Source: Paracnuella aquatica (lineage in GTDB: Bacteria; Bacteroidota; Bacteroidia; Chitinophagales; Chitinophagaceae). Taken from it: 64,000 bases of DNA. The stretch is from assembly GCF_003332885.2 (NCBI RefSeq), contig NZ_QOWJ01000014.1, positions 62,001 through 126,000 on the forward strand. The letters run 5' to 3'. Both the position numbers and the translations under genes were made by a program. This document shows, piece after piece, positions 17,886-26,404 of the stretch. The notes beneath the pieces are model-generated. The model had not been told where the DNA came from and ran no database searches. It saw only the letters and a list, made by a program, of their open reading frames with translations. Position 1 is the first letter of the stretch, and each line of letters begins with the position of its first letter.

Positions 17886-17954
17886 AATAAAATTTTGGAT
17901 AAAGGTACAGCCGGGCGGCAAGGGAGAAATGCGATGTCGTGATGAGGGATTTTG

Positions 17955-17993
17955 TGAACCACGAAGACACGAAGCAACGAAGGGCACAAAGGA
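17955..17993. repeat. Dispersed ACGAAGACACGAAG repeat, copy 1
   Basis: TGAACCACGAAGACACGAAG at 17955-17974 is identical over 20 bases to 48553-48572, and both continue with AAGGG...ACAAAG. Non-coding in both places. Confidence 0.6.
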
Positions 17994-18053
17994 AAAAAAG
18001 AGCGGCAATGAAAGGTTGAAGGTTTAACCCTGATTGAGCGCCTTGCGTATAAA

Positions 18054-18098
18054 AAAAGTCAAAAGACCTTGCCGAACGGCGCAGCTCTTTTGACTTTT
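18054..18098 (-). terminator. Terminator of the pnt operon
   Basis: AAAAGTCAAAAGA paired with its exact complement around a GC-rich centre, 24 bp beyond the pntB stop. On the minus strand the stem exits into A/T-rich sequence. Confidence 0.7.
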
Positions 18099-18121
18099 GC
18101 ATAAAGAATTTTTCTTCCCGC

Positions 18122-19672
18122 TTAAATACTTTTGATCTCAGCGATCAGATCCTGCAATACTTTTTTGGCGTCACCAAACAGCATGGAAGTTTTGGGCCGG
18201 AAAAACAGGTCGTTTTCAATACCGGCGTAACCGGGCTTCATACTGCGTTTATTGACGATTACATTTTTGGCCAACTCCACATCCAGTATCGGCATGCCGT
18301 AAATAGGCGAAGCCGGATCGGATTTAGCTGCGGGGTTTACCACGTCGTTCGCGCCGAGAATAAGCACCACATCGGTGGTAGGAAATTCTTCGTTGGCCTG
18401 TTCCATTTCCTGAAGCTTATCGTACGGCACGTCGGATTCGGCGAGCAGTACGTTCATATGCCCCGGCATGCGGCCCGCCACCGGGTGAATGGCATATTTT
18501 ACTTCCACACCACGTTCTTCCAGCAATTTTTCCAGCTCGTGGCAGGCATGCTGCGCCTGCGCCACAGCCAGGCCATAACCGGGCACGATCATCACTTTGT
18601 TGGCATAGCCCAGCACAACACCTGCATCTGACAGTGAAATTTCTTTAAATGCGCCCTGCTCCTTGGTGCCGCCGCCAGCCGCCACTGCCGTGCTACCGCC
18701 AAAGGCACCAATCAATACATTTTTCAGCGACCGGTTCATGGCTTTACACATCAGGATGGTGAGCAAGGTGCCCGCTGCACCCACCAGGATACCGCCGGTA
18801 AGCATGGCGTTGTTTTGGTACAAAAAGCCGCCGCAGGCCGCCGCCACACCGGTAAAGGAGTTGAGCAGCGAAATAACCACCGGCATATCGGCGCCGCCAA
18901 TGGGCAGCACGAACAAAACACCGTAGGCTAAGGAAAGCAGCAGGATGATATAAAACTGCACGAACACCGAAACGGGCAGCTTGATGTGGATTTTATTAAA
19001 AATAGTGAGCGGCCCCAGCATGCCGATATCGCTTTGCGATACCACAAACTGCGAATAAATATTGTACAACAACAAGGCACCGAGGAACAGGATCATGCCC
19101 AGGAGCGAAAGGTTTACAATATGCTGCCCTTTAAACATTTTGTCCTTGATGCGGCCATTAAGTTTGCCCCACGCAACGACAGAACCTGCAAACGAAACCG
19201 AGCCGATGATGAGCCCAAGCAGCACCGTTACCATGATTCCGATCTGCACCGGCAGCACCAAAAATGCTTCGTCGATGGAATCGGCATTTTGATAAGCCTC
19301 GTGTATTTGAAATGTAAAATCGGTGGACGCAAAATGGTTGAATTCGGCAATGGAAATAAGGGCCGCACAAGCGCCACCCATGCCATTGAACAGGGAAACC
19401 ATTTCGGGCATGGCTGTCATCTGCACTTTTTTTGCCGACATCCAGCCAATAACACCACCCACTGCAAGCCCCGCAAGGATCCATCCACGGTTTTGCAGTA
19501 AAATGCCGTCTTCATTTTGATACATGAACATGGTACCGATGATGGCCAGGCCCATACCGGCGGCAGAAACAAGGTTGCCTTTCCGCGCCGTTTCGGGGTG
19601 CGACAGCATTTTTAAGCCGATGATAAAGGATACGGAACTGAGGATGTATATGATGATTAAAACACTGTCCAT
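18122..19672 (-). CDS. pntB: NAD(P) transhydrogenase subunit beta
   Basis: The beta subunit of the proton-translocating transhydrogenase, which drives NADH + NADP+ to NAD+ + NADPH with the proton gradient. At 516 residues it has about nine membrane helices in the first 330 residues, then the NADP-binding domain III: VMIVPGYGLAVAQAQHACHELEKLL, YAIHPVAGRMPGHMNVLLAESDVPYD, VLILGANDVVNPAA, and SMKPGYAGIENDLFF. All are hallmark stretches. It is the last gene of a three-gene set with pntA2 (60 bp upstream) and pntA1, and ends in a hairpin terminator. Confidence 0.95.
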   Translation of the reverse strand: MDSVLIIIYILSSVSFIIGLKMLSHPETARKGNLVSAAGMGLAIIGTMFMYQNEDGILLQNRGWILAGLAVGGVIGWMSAKKVQMTAMPEMVSLFNGMGGACAALISIAEFNHFASTDFTFQIHEAYQNADSIDEAFLVLPVQIGIMVTVLLGLIIGSVSFAGSVVAWGKLNGRIKDKMFKGQHIVNLSLLGMILFLGALLLYNIYSQFVVSQSDIGMLGPLTIFNKIHIKLPVSVFVQFYIILLLSLAYGVLFVLPIGGADMPVVISLLNSFTGVAAACGGFLYQNNAMLTGGILVGAAGTLLTILMCKAMNRSLKNVLIGAFGGSTAVAAGGGTKEQGAFKEISLSDAGVVLGYANKVMIVPGYGLAVAQAQHACHELEKLLEERGVEVKYAIHPVAGRMPGHMNVLLAESDVPYDKLQEMEQANEEFPTTDVVLILGANDVVNPAAKSDPASPIYGMPILDVELAKNVIVNKRSMKPGYAGIENDLFFRPKTSMLFGDAKKVLQDLIAEIKSI

Positions 19673-19732
19673 GGAAAAGTCTTAATGATTCTGAACGGAA
19701 AATTTTGACCTGATGACTTGTAATTGGCTCTC

Positions 19733-20050
19733 CTACTTTTTCGGTCCTTTCTTTTTAAACATTTCCAGCATTCTATCAGTCACCACAAAGCCACCCACCA
19801 CGTTGATGGTGCCGAGCACCACAGCCAGGAAGCCAAGAATCAATGCAGCGATGTTGTCTTTTGGGGCCTGCCCCATTACAATAATGGCACCCACGATCAC
19901 CACGCCATGAATGGCGTTGGCGCCACTCATCAGCGGTGTGTGCAGCACACTGGGCACCCGGCCGATCACTTCAATGCCTACAAAAATCATCAGGATCACT
20001 ATGTAGATGACCTGCTGGTTTGCCGCCAGCCAGTTGATTGTACTGTTCAT
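19733..20050 (-). CDS. pntA2: NAD(P) transhydrogenase alpha subunit, membrane part
   Basis: A 105-residue membrane piece of the split alpha subunit, with three helices (VIYIVILMIFVGIEVIGRV, AIHGVVIVGAIIVMG, AALILGFLAVVLGTINVVGGFVVTDRML). In enterobacteria this is the C-terminal end of a single PntA; the split form with three genes is known from several phyla. The conserved TPLMSGANAIHGV is present. It starts 12 bp after pntA1 and is followed 60 bp on by pntB, so the three are one transcript. Confidence 0.93.
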   Translation of the reverse strand: MNSTINWLAANQQVIYIVILMIFVGIEVIGRVPSVLHTPLMSGANAIHGVVIVGAIIVMGQAPKDNIAALILGFLAVVLGTINVVGGFVVTDRMLEMFKKKGPKK

Positions 20051-20062
20051 ATCTAAATGTGG

Positions 20063-21184
20063 TTATGCAGTTGTTTGAATAAGCGATTGAACGCGTTCGT
20101 GCACAATGGCGCCATCATGAGTAATGCACGATCCGTTCACCAGGTCATCGTCCCATGCAAGGTTGAGCGCACCTTCTTTTGACGTAACAAGGGCCAAAAA
20201 GTTCTGGATATTTTTACCATACAGCTTCGATGCATCGGATGGCGCGGTTCCTGGCAGGTTGCTGTTGCCCACAATAGCCACACCATTATACGAAACCGTT
20301 TCGCCGTTTTTGGTAGCGGCTGTATTGCCACCCGAAGATGCTGCGAGGTCAATGATCACAGAACCTGCACGCATCCGTTGCAGCATATCATCGGTAACGA
20401 GCAAGGGTGCCCGCTTTCCGGGTATTTGTGCTGTTGTAATCACCACGTCGGCCTTGGCAATAGAATCGGATATGCGTTGCTGTTGGCGCTGCTTGTAATC
20501 ATCTGTTTGCTCCACGGCATAGCCACCCGCTTTCGATGCATCGGCGGCGCCGTCTACTTCAATAAACTTGGCGCCCAGGCTTTGCACTTCTTCTTTTACC
20601 GCGGGGCGGGTATCAAACACTTCCACCACTGCACCCAAGCGGCGTGCCGTGGCAATGGCCTGCAGGCCCGCCACACCGGCACCCAGTATTAGCACCTTGG
20701 CCGGCGCAATGGAGCCGGCAGCTGTCATGAACATGGGAAAATACCGCGGGTACAATTGTGCAGCCAGCAGCACCGCTTTGTAACCGGCCAGGTTGGCTTG
20801 CGACGATAACACGTCCATACTCTGTGCCCTGGTAGTGCGGGGCAGCATATCGAGGCTAAACACCGTGGCACCCTGCTGGGCCCACTGCGCTATTTTTTCC
20901 GGGAAAAAAAGAGGCTGAAAAACGCCGATGAGCACGGCACCGGGTTTAGGCAAAACCGATGGCGCATTGATGGAAAGCAACACATCGGCCGAAGCAGCTA
21001 TTTCGTTTGCGGTTGCCATTTTTGCACCGGCTTTTTCATAATCAGCATCGGCGGCAAACGACCGGGCTCCTGCGCCGGGCTCTATTAATATCTGGTGGCC
21101 TTTTTTTACCAAAGCGGCAACGGCCTCGGGCAGCAGCGATACCCTTGTTTCTTCTGCAGGCTCTTGCAACACGCCAATGATCAT
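20063..21184 (-). CDS. pntA1: NAD(P) transhydrogenase alpha subunit, NAD-binding part
   Basis: Domain I of the transhydrogenase, which binds NAD(H) on the cytoplasmic side. At 373 residues it shows the alanine-dehydrogenase-like fold: an N-terminal half with RVSLLPEAVAALVKKGHQILIEPGAG, and a Rossmann half with VLILGAGVAGLQAIATARRLGAVVEVFDTRP. AEVVITTAQIPGKRAP-type and IIDLAASSGGN stretches follow. Upstream on the minus strand TACCTTTC resembles a -7 box about 22 bp before the ATG. It heads the pntA1-pntA2-pntB set and lies 50 bp after the methyltransferase gene, with which it could also be co-transcribed. Confidence 0.95.
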   Translation of the reverse strand: MIIGVLQEPAEETRVSLLPEAVAALVKKGHQILIEPGAGARSFAADADYEKAGAKMATANEIAASADVLLSINAPSVLPKPGAVLIGVFQPLFFPEKIAQWAQQGATVFSLDMLPRTTRAQSMDVLSSQANLAGYKAVLLAAQLYPRYFPMFMTAAGSIAPAKVLILGAGVAGLQAIATARRLGAVVEVFDTRPAVKEEVQSLGAKFIEVDGAADASKAGGYAVEQTDDYKQRQQQRISDSIAKADVVITTAQIPGKRAPLLVTDDMLQRMRAGSVIIDLAASSGGNTAATKNGETVSYNGVAIVGNSNLPGTAPSDASKLYGKNIQNFLALVTSKEGALNLAWDDDLVNGSCITHDGAIVHERVQSLIQTTA

Positions 21185-21234
21185 AGGCTGAAAATTATAG
21201 GTCGAAAGGTAAAGTAAATTTGCATGGTGGGTTT

Positions 21235-22032
21235 TTAAAAACGAACGGTAAAATGCTGTTTTTCGTGGAAGCTCGTTTTGAAAAACACAAAGCCCATAAA
21301 GAACAGGTCAACGGTGCAGCGTACCCACGGATGTTGCTGTATTTCAGCCCAAGCCCGTTCCATTTCGGCACTCCAATGTATGTCATCAAAAACAAATATG
21401 GAATCGGTTGTTGCGTGGGGCAAAATCAGGTGGAAATATTCCATCGTTGGTGCGTACCGGTGATTGCCGTCAAAGTAGGCAAGATCTACCGACTTTAAAG
21501 TTGACAACAGTTTGGGCAACTCCTGATTAAAATTTCCTACCGACGACTGAATGTTTGCAATGCCCGCATCCTGCCAACCTTCATTAGCCACTTGTTGTAC
21601 TGCACCACTGCCTTCAATGGTATAAACTGTTCCCTTTGTATTGGCAGTAGCCAGGTATGCAGCGGTCAATCCAAGCGACGTGCCCAGTTCCACAATAGTG
21701 TTGGGCTGGTAATACCGCACCAGCCGATGCAGCATCTGGCTGTATTTACGCGGCTTTACGGCTGTGGCTGCCAGTTGGGCCACAGTGCGGTGTTTGGTGG
21801 CCGCTGTTCTTGATCCGGCGCCAAAATCTTCAATGTGCAGCATGCGCTTGTCGCGCTGCAGCTTTTTGCGCTGCTGTTCTAAAAACGGCGGCGGCGCATA
21901 TCCCTGCCCGTTATGCAGTACGTTTAATATAAATTGAAAAACAAAAGGCGAATGCATGCCATGCCCTTTGCCATTCATGGCGGTGCAGTAATAATGGATG
22001 TATTTGCGGGCTAGTTCAAAATGCGAGTACAA
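21235..22032 (-). CDS. Class I SAM-dependent methyltransferase
   Basis: A 265-residue O-methyltransferase-like protein (Methyltransf_24 type). Motif I is TIVELGTSLGLTAAYLATA, followed by YTIEGSGAVQQVANEGW, then SVDLAYFDGNHRYAPTMEYF and FVFDDIHWSAEMERAWAEI, the acidic stretch that binds substrate or metal in related catechol-type enzymes. The N-terminus HFELARKYIHYYCTAMNGKGHGMHSPFVF is a segment seen in Bacteroidota homologues and supports the TTG start at 22032, since the next ATG would cut into it. The substrate is unknown. It lies between folA and pntA1 on the same strand. Confidence 0.75.
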   Translation of the reverse strand: MYSHFELARKYIHYYCTAMNGKGHGMHSPFVFQFILNVLHNGQGYAPPPFLEQQRKKLQRDKRMLHIEDFGAGSRTAATKHRTVAQLAATAVKPRKYSQMLHRLVRYYQPNTIVELGTSLGLTAAYLATANTKGTVYTIEGSGAVQQVANEGWQDAGIANIQSSVGNFNQELPKLLSTLKSVDLAYFDGNHRYAPTMEYFHLILPHATTDSIFVFDDIHWSAEMERAWAEIQQHPWVRCTVDLFFMGFVFFKTSFHEKQHFTVRF

Positions 22033-22131
22033 GGAATTGGGTCTATGTTAAGCGTAAAATTTTCCAGTAAAATTCGATAAAACAAAAGTTCAGAACAGCA
22101 AGCGCTACCACCATCCAACATCTTCCATCCA

Positions 22132-22641
22132 TCATCTCTCGATGCGTTCCCACACTTGGAAGGTATGCGCATAAGCGTTCTTTTCGTCAGCGCTGCAATG
22201 CTGCTCCCGCACCATGTTCCACTCATTTTCGTTGATCGGCGGCAAAAACACATCGCCGTCGAAATGATGGTGTACCCGGGTAAGGTAAAGACGCTGTGCC
22301 TGCGGCATTGCTGATGCAAAAATTTCCGCGCCGCCAATTACAAATATCTCTTTCACTCCAGCTGTTTTTGCAGCTTCCACCGCCCCGTCCACCGAGTGCA
22401 CCACCAGCACACCAGGATATTGCCAATCACCATTGCGGGTAATTACAATGCTTTGCCGACCGGGCAGCGGTTTGCCAATCGATTCGAATGTTTTGCGCCC
22501 CATCAAAATGGGCATGGCCCACGTCAGGTTCTTAAAATATTTAAGGTCGTTGGGCAGGTGCCAGGGCAATTGATTGGCCTTACCAATCACGCCGCCTTCA
22601 TCGGCCGCCACTACAAAACTTATGATGGGTTGAAAGGACAT
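22132..22641 (-). CDS. folA: Dihydrofolate reductase
   Basis: FolA reduces dihydrofolate to tetrahydrofolate with NADPH. At 169 residues the classic features are present: IISFVVAADEGGVIGKANQLPWHLPNDLKYFK (the catalytic acid is Asp in PNDLKYF), PILMGRKTFESIGKPLPGR, SIVITRN, and EIFVIGGAEIFASAMPQAQRLYLTRV. The start at 22641 (MSFQPIISF) gives the normal length; a further upstream frame exists but adds nothing family-like. It directly follows thyA, whose product generates the dihydrofolate that FolA recycles. Their spacer holds an inverted-repeat element (22675-22761). Confidence 0.95.
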   Translation of the reverse strand: MSFQPIISFVVAADEGGVIGKANQLPWHLPNDLKYFKNLTWAMPILMGRKTFESIGKPLPGRQSIVITRNGDWQYPGVLVVHSVDGAVEAAKTAGVKEIFVIGGAEIFASAMPQAQRLYLTRVHHHFDGDVFLPPINENEWNMVREQHCSADEKNAYAHTFQVWERIER

Positions 22642-22674
22642 GAATCGGTGATTATTAAAAGCAAACAAGATGGG

Positions 22675-22761
22675 AAGTCAAAAAGCAAAATTCAAAAGTA
22701 AAAAACGGTGTACATGTTTGTATGGTTCCCGTTTTTGACTTTTGCCTTTTGACTTTTTACT
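22675..22761. repeat. Iterated inverted-repeat spacer (AGTCAAAA words)
   Basis: Left arm of AAGTCAAAA/GCAAAA/TTCAAAAGTAAAA words ending ACGG; right arm starts CCGTTTTTGACTTTTG and repeats the complements. Centre of 20 bases. It fills the thyA-folA gap up to the thyA stop and could fold as a long hairpin in the mRNA. Confidence 0.6.
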
Positions 22762-23570
22762 TAAACTGCTACCGGCGCTTTAATGGCCGGGTGGCTTTGG
22801 TAATTGGTGAGGGTAAAATCCTCGTATTGAAACGAAAAAATGTCTGTTACCTCTTTATTTAATTGCATGGTGGGCAGCGGAAAAGGTTCCCGCGAAAGCT
22901 GCAATGCTACCTGCTCCATGTGGTTACTATAAATATGCACATCGCCAAAGGTGTGTATAAACTCGCCGGGCTCCATGTCGCACACTTGTGCAATCATCAT
23001 CGTCAGCAAAGCGTATGATGCAATATTAAAAGGCACGCCCAAAAACACATCGGCCGACCGCTGATATAACTGGCACGAAAGAGTGCGTTTTCCGGCGCTG
23101 TTTACCGCAGTGTAAAACTGGAACAGTGCATGGCAGGGCATCAACGCCATCTGCGGCAACTCGGCCACGTTCCATGCCGATACGATCAGCCGGCGGCTGT
23201 CGGGGTTGGTCTTTAGCTGATGTATAAGTTCGGTAATCTGGTCCACCACTTTACCATCCGCGCCGGCCCAGCTACGCCATTGCTTGCCGTATACAGGTCC
23301 CAACTCGCCTGCTTCGTCAGCCCACTCGTCCCAAATGCTCACCTTGTGTTCTTTCAAATAAGCAATATTGGTAGCGCCTTTCAGGAACCAAAGCAACTCG
23401 TAAATGATGCTTTTCAGGTGCACCTTTTTGGTGGTTACCAGCGGAAAGCCCTTTTGCAGATCGAACCGCATCTGGTAGCCAAAAACACTCTGCGTGCCGG
23501 TACCGGTCCGGTCGCTTTTATGAACGCCGTTTGCCAGAATATGCCGCAGCAGATCGTGGTATTGTTGCAT
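22761..23570 (-). CDS. thyA: Thymidylate synthase
   Basis: ThyA methylates dUMP to dTMP using methylene-tetrahydrofolate, yielding dihydrofolate. At 269 residues it shows [18 protein letters not shown], the active-site [13 protein letters not shown] (nucleophile Cys in PCHAL), [37 protein letters not shown], and the exact C-terminal [13 protein letters not shown], whose last residues close over substrate. The ATG at 23570 matches the family N-terminus. TAACTTGC about 4 bases upstream resembles a -7 box imperfectly. It is the head of a minus-strand run thyA-folA-methyltransferase-pnt. Confidence 0.96.
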   Translation of the reverse strand: MQQYHDLLRHILANGVHKSDRTGTGTQSVFGYQMRFDLQKGFPLVTTKKVHLKSIIYELLWFLKGATNIAYLKEHKVSIWDEWADEAGELGPVYGKQWRSWAGADGKVVDQITELIHQLKTNPDSRRLIVSAWNVAELPQMALMPCHALFQFYTAVNSAGKRTLSCQLYQRSADVFLGVPFNIASYALLTMMIAQVCDMEPGEFIHTFGDVHIYSNHMEQVALQLSREPFPLPTMQLNKEVTDIFSFQYEDFTLTNYQSHPAIKAPVAV

Positions 23571-23985
23571 GCCTGCAAGTTAAGGCGCGGGGGTTATAAG
23601 CATTGCGTTGGGGAAAAAATGAAGGCAACTTAGCTTGGGCGCTATCGCGTTCCACTAAACCATAGATTTTGGCGTTGGGAAAATATTGACCGGTCGATAC
23701 GGCGCATTCACATTGTAAAATGGGTCAAAACGAGGAATAAAATCGTTACAATCGCCACATTTCTCCCCAGTTTCAGGCAGCTCATGCAATGAAATCCGCC
23801 AATTTTTACCGGATTTTCAAAAAAATGAAAAAAATTTAGTCAAATCAGCACCGGGAAAAATAGCTTGGAAATAATGGCTTTAAGGCGCTGAACCCCTTTG
23901 TGGTGGCCCACTTTAACAAAACGCCTTTCCCTTAGGCATAAAAATTAAACCCATTTATTGATCTTAAACTAAGAAATAAGGGATT
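23571..23985. other. Gene-free stretch upstream of putative small RNA
   Basis: About 415 bp between thyA and the putative RNA promoter. No convincing ORF, hairpin terminator or repeat is visible; the base composition is more AT-rich than the flanking genes. It may hold regulatory sequence for thyA or the downstream transcript. Confidence 0.4.
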
Positions 23986-23993
23986 TAATTTTG
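23986..23993 (+). promoter_or_regulatory. Putative -7 box for the 24.0-kb small RNA
   Basis: TAATTTTG exactly matches TAnnTTTG, about 10 bases before the start of the proposed transcript. A TTG element upstream (about 23958) is spaced more widely than usual. Confidence 0.4.
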
Positions 23994-23998
23994 TTTTA

Positions 23999-24165
23999 GA
24001 CAAAAGGGAAAGGCGGAAAGAAAAGCAATCATGAGTAAATATGGCAAGAATCGTTAGCCGCCCTGGTCGAAAAAGCTGTAAAGGCAGCAAGTAAAAAAGA
24101 TTATTCGAACTCTTTCATATGGCAAGCAATCGTTAGTCGCCCGCTGTTTCTACAGGGGGCTTTTT
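23999..24165 (+). ncRNA. Putative small RNA with duplicated block and own terminator
   Basis: A promoter-like box, about 165 bases without a normal gene, and a Rho-independent terminator at 24139-24165 define a likely plus-strand transcript. Inside, a block of about 25 bases (24039-24063) is repeated at 24117-24142 with one insertion and one substitution; both contain ATATGGCAAG and TCGTTAG. GGCGG at 24012-24016 can pair with CCGCC at 24058-24062. Very short overlapping ORFs are present: MSKYGKNR (24031-24057) and MARIVSRPGRKSCKGSK (24041-24094, six basic residues). It does not show SRP RNA, RNase P or tmRNA signatures. Alternatives are a micro-peptide gene or a decayed small basic ribosomal protein gene. 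Confidence 0.45.
24139..24165 (+). terminator. Terminator of the putative small RNA
   Basis: GCCCGCTGT-TTCT-ACAGGGGGC (one G-G mismatch) followed by TTTTTCTTTTT. Confidence 0.7.
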
Positions 24166-24315
24166 CTTTTTCAGGGGTTGAAGATAAAGGCCGTGCTTGA
24201 AACTTTGCAAACATTTTTTTAACAAATAAAATATTTTGCAAAACTCAGCCCTAACATATTGATTTTTAATACCGTTGCTGCCCTAATATTTTATCCACCG
24301 CCTCTTGATATCTAC

Positions 24316-24353
24316 AAAAAGGCCCCGCTGCTTCAAACAGCAAAGCCTTTTTT
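24316..24353 (-). terminator. Terminator of proline dehydrogenase gene
   Basis: AAAAAGGC...GCTG-loop-CAGC...GCCTTTTTT hairpin 17 bp past the stop; T-rich on the minus strand. Confidence 0.75.
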
Positions 24354-24369
24354 ACCTACTGAAATATGA

Positions 24370-25605
24370 TCAGGCTTTTCCGCGCCGGCGCAGTTCTTTT
24401 TGAATCAACGCCAGCTCGCGGCCGGTTTGGCCTTTAACAGAAGTATTTTCCTGGGCACGCCGCATCAGGTAAGGCACCACGTCTTTAATGGGGCCAAACG
24501 GCAAGTATTTGCTGACGCTGCAACCGGCCTTGGCCAGGTTGTATGTAATATTATCGCTCATTCCATACAGCTGGCTGAAATGAACATGCGGGTGATTGAG
24601 TGGCAAGCCTTTTTCTTCCAACAGCCGCACGGCCAGCAAGTTGCTGCCTTCGTTGTGTGATGCCACGATGACGCCGGTTTGATCAAGGTGCTCCATGCAC
24701 AGGCGCACCGCCGCATCATAGTCGCGGTCAGAGGCGGCTTTATCAGGCTGAATGGGTGAAGGATAGCCTTTTTCGGCAGCGCGGGCCCGCTCCTTTTCCA
24801 TGTAAGCGCCCCGCACAAGCTTTACGGCCAGCAAAAAATTACGTTCGGTGGCGGCGTCAATGCATTGTTGTAGAAAATGCAGGCGGTCGTGGCGATACAG
24901 CTGTACCGTATTATACACCACCAACGCTTCCTTATTGTATTCCGCCATCATCAGCATCGTTAGCGCATCAACAGGATCCTGGATCCAGGTTTCTTCAGCA
25001 TCTACCAAAAAGCCGACCCCGGCGGTTTTGGCTGCTTCGCAAATGGACCAGAAACGGTCGGCAACGCGGCTCCACTCCTGCTGTTCGCTGGCGGTTAGTG
25101 CCTGCAAGCCGGCATGGTAACGCTTCACCAGCGATTCGGCGCCGGAAGCATGCATGGCATCGTCCAGTTTTTCCAACAATCCAAACCGCCCCATGCCGGT
25201 AACCTTCACACTCATGAAGGGGATGTTGGGTTGCGATGCCGCAAATTGAATCACGCGAATAAATTCGTCACGGGCATGATCGTAGCTGGCTTCGCCTTCT
25301 TTTCCTTCCACGCCATAATCAAGAATCACCTGCACATTGTACTGGCCCATATGCTGCACCGCCGGGATGGTTTCTTCCAATGTTTCGCCACCCACAAACT
25401 GCTTGAACAAAGTTTTGCGGATAAGGCCTTTTACCGGCAAACCGGCGTTAATGGCCCACGGCGCCACCTGGGTACCCAGCTTTACCAGCCAGGGATAGTT
25501 CATCACAGAAAACAGAAACTGCGCATCCTTCAGGTCTTTGTCCTGCTTGTGGGCAAACGCAATCTCGGTGTTGTCAAAGGATAAAACGGGCAGCGAAGTG
25601 ATCAT
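24370..25605 (-). CDS. Proline dehydrogenase
   Basis: A flavoenzyme that oxidises proline to pyrroline-5-carboxylate at the inner membrane face, feeding electrons to quinone. This is the single-domain (non-PutA) form, 411 residues. The TIM-barrel signatures are VGFLVDAEETWIQDPVD, FLLAVKLVRGAYMEKERARA, GVIVASHNEGSNLLA, HVHFSQLYGMSDNITYNLA, and the substrate-binding RRAQENTSVKGQTGRE with the conserved double Arg. The partner P5C dehydrogenase is not in the window. A -7 box at 25624-25631 and a downstream hairpin suggest a single-gene transcript. Confidence 0.93.
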   Translation of the reverse strand: MITSLPVLSFDNTEIAFAHKQDKDLKDAQFLFSVMNYPWLVKLGTQVAPWAINAGLPVKGLIRKTLFKQFVGGETLEETIPAVQHMGQYNVQVILDYGVEGKEGEASYDHARDEFIRVIQFAASQPNIPFMSVKVTGMGRFGLLEKLDDAMHASGAESLVKRYHAGLQALTASEQQEWSRVADRFWSICEAAKTAGVGFLVDAEETWIQDPVDALTMLMMAEYNKEALVVYNTVQLYRHDRLHFLQQCIDAATERNFLLAVKLVRGAYMEKERARAAEKGYPSPIQPDKAASDRDYDAAVRLCMEHLDQTGVIVASHNEGSNLLAVRLLEEKGLPLNHPHVHFSQLYGMSDNITYNLAKAGCSVSKYLPFGPIKDVVPYLMRRAQENTSVKGQTGRELALIQKELRRRGKA

Positions 25606-25623
25606 TTCAAAACGTTAATGGCG

Positions 25624-25631
25624 CAAAAGTA
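25624..25631 (-). promoter_or_regulatory. Putative -7 box for proline dehydrogenase
   Basis: TACTTTTG followed by CGCC on the minus strand, 18 bases before the ATG. Same shape as the boxes before ribD and carA. Confidence 0.5.
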
Positions 25632-25776
25632 GGGCAAAATGGGCCACCGCTTTATGACTAAAGGCCTACTTTATGATCGATTTTGACGCAATAGTTGCCC
25701 AGATAAATAAATGTTGACGCAGCAGCCGCATTTTTTTAAAATGTGGAGCCAAAAACAAAATAAGCTACCGGACGAA

Positions 25777-25784
25777 TACCTTTG
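25777..25784 (+). promoter_or_regulatory. Putative -7 box for acyl-CoA thioesterase
   Basis: TACCTTTG followed by CGCCAA and then the ATG at 25791; only 6 bases separate box and start, which suggests a leaderless message and argues against the TTG at 25782. Confidence 0.5.
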
Positions 25785-25790
25785 CGCCAA

Positions 25791-26330
25791 ATGAGCAATT
25801 CCAGAAACATGATCTCTAAAAAGCCTGCGGATAGTTATACGGTGATGACCGAAATTGTTTTACCCAACGATACCAATGTATTTGGCAACCTGATGGGCGG
25901 CCGCCTGATGTATTGGATGGATATTGCCGCAGCCATTGCTGCCATGAAGCATTGCAATGCGCCGGTGGTAACCGCATCGGTAGATAATATTTCATTCGAA
26001 AACCCTATTAAACTGGGCAACACGGTGCATATTGAAGCCAATGTTACCCGTGCTTTTACCACTTCAATGGAAGTGCACCTGAAAGTTTGGGGCGAAGATT
26101 ATACGCAGCAATACCGCTATAAAAGCAACGAGGCTTACTACACTTTTGTAGCCCTCGACCCCAACCGCAAGCCGCGCCTGGTGCCTACGTTGGAGCCGGT
26201 TACTCCCGAAGACCAACACCTGTTTGACGGTGCATTGCGCCGCCGCCAGCTGCGCCTGATTTTGGGCGGCAAAATGAAACCCGATGATGCGGTGGAATTG
26301 AAAGCGCTGTTTTTTAAAGAGCAATTGTAA
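25791..26330 (+). CDS. Acyl-CoA thioesterase (hotdog fold)
   Basis: A 179-residue cytosolic acyl-CoA hydrolase of the YciA/BACH type. The hotdog core has the hallmark NDTNVFGNLMGGRLMYWMDIAAAIAA (catalytic Asn and Asp region), VTASVDNISFENPIKLGNTVHIEANVTRAFTTSMEVHLKVW, and YYTFVALDPNRKPRLVPTL. The C-terminal part (LFDGALRRRQLRL) is longer than YciA and typical of Bacteroidota members. It hydrolyses acyl-CoA to free acid and CoA; chain-length preference cannot be read. It diverges from proline dehydrogenase. Confidence 0.9.
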   Translation: MSNSRNMISKKPADSYTVMTEIVLPNDTNVFGNLMGGRLMYWMDIAAAIAAMKHCNAPVVTASVDNISFENPIKLGNTVHIEANVTRAFTTSMEVHLKVWGEDYTQQYRYKSNEAYYTFVALDPNRKPRLVPTLEPVTPEDQHLFDGALRRRQLRLILGGKMKPDDAVELKALFFKEQL

Positions 26331-26404
26331 AAACGATTTACACCGCTTATCAATGGTCAAATCGAAAAGAACCAGATTCTTATTTTAAAACCCACCCGCC
26401 ATTT

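Noticed and set aside
17886-18008. 41-codon N-terminal extension of the rRNA methyltransferase
   Set aside because: It overlaps a dispersed intergenic repeat and lacks family similarity; the GTG at 17885 gives a standard start.
23571-24369. tmRNA, SRP RNA or RNase P RNA in the 800-bp gap
   Set aside because: None of the conserved cores (tRNA-like ends with a tag ORF, GGAA-loop with AGCA, GAGGAAAGUC) was found.
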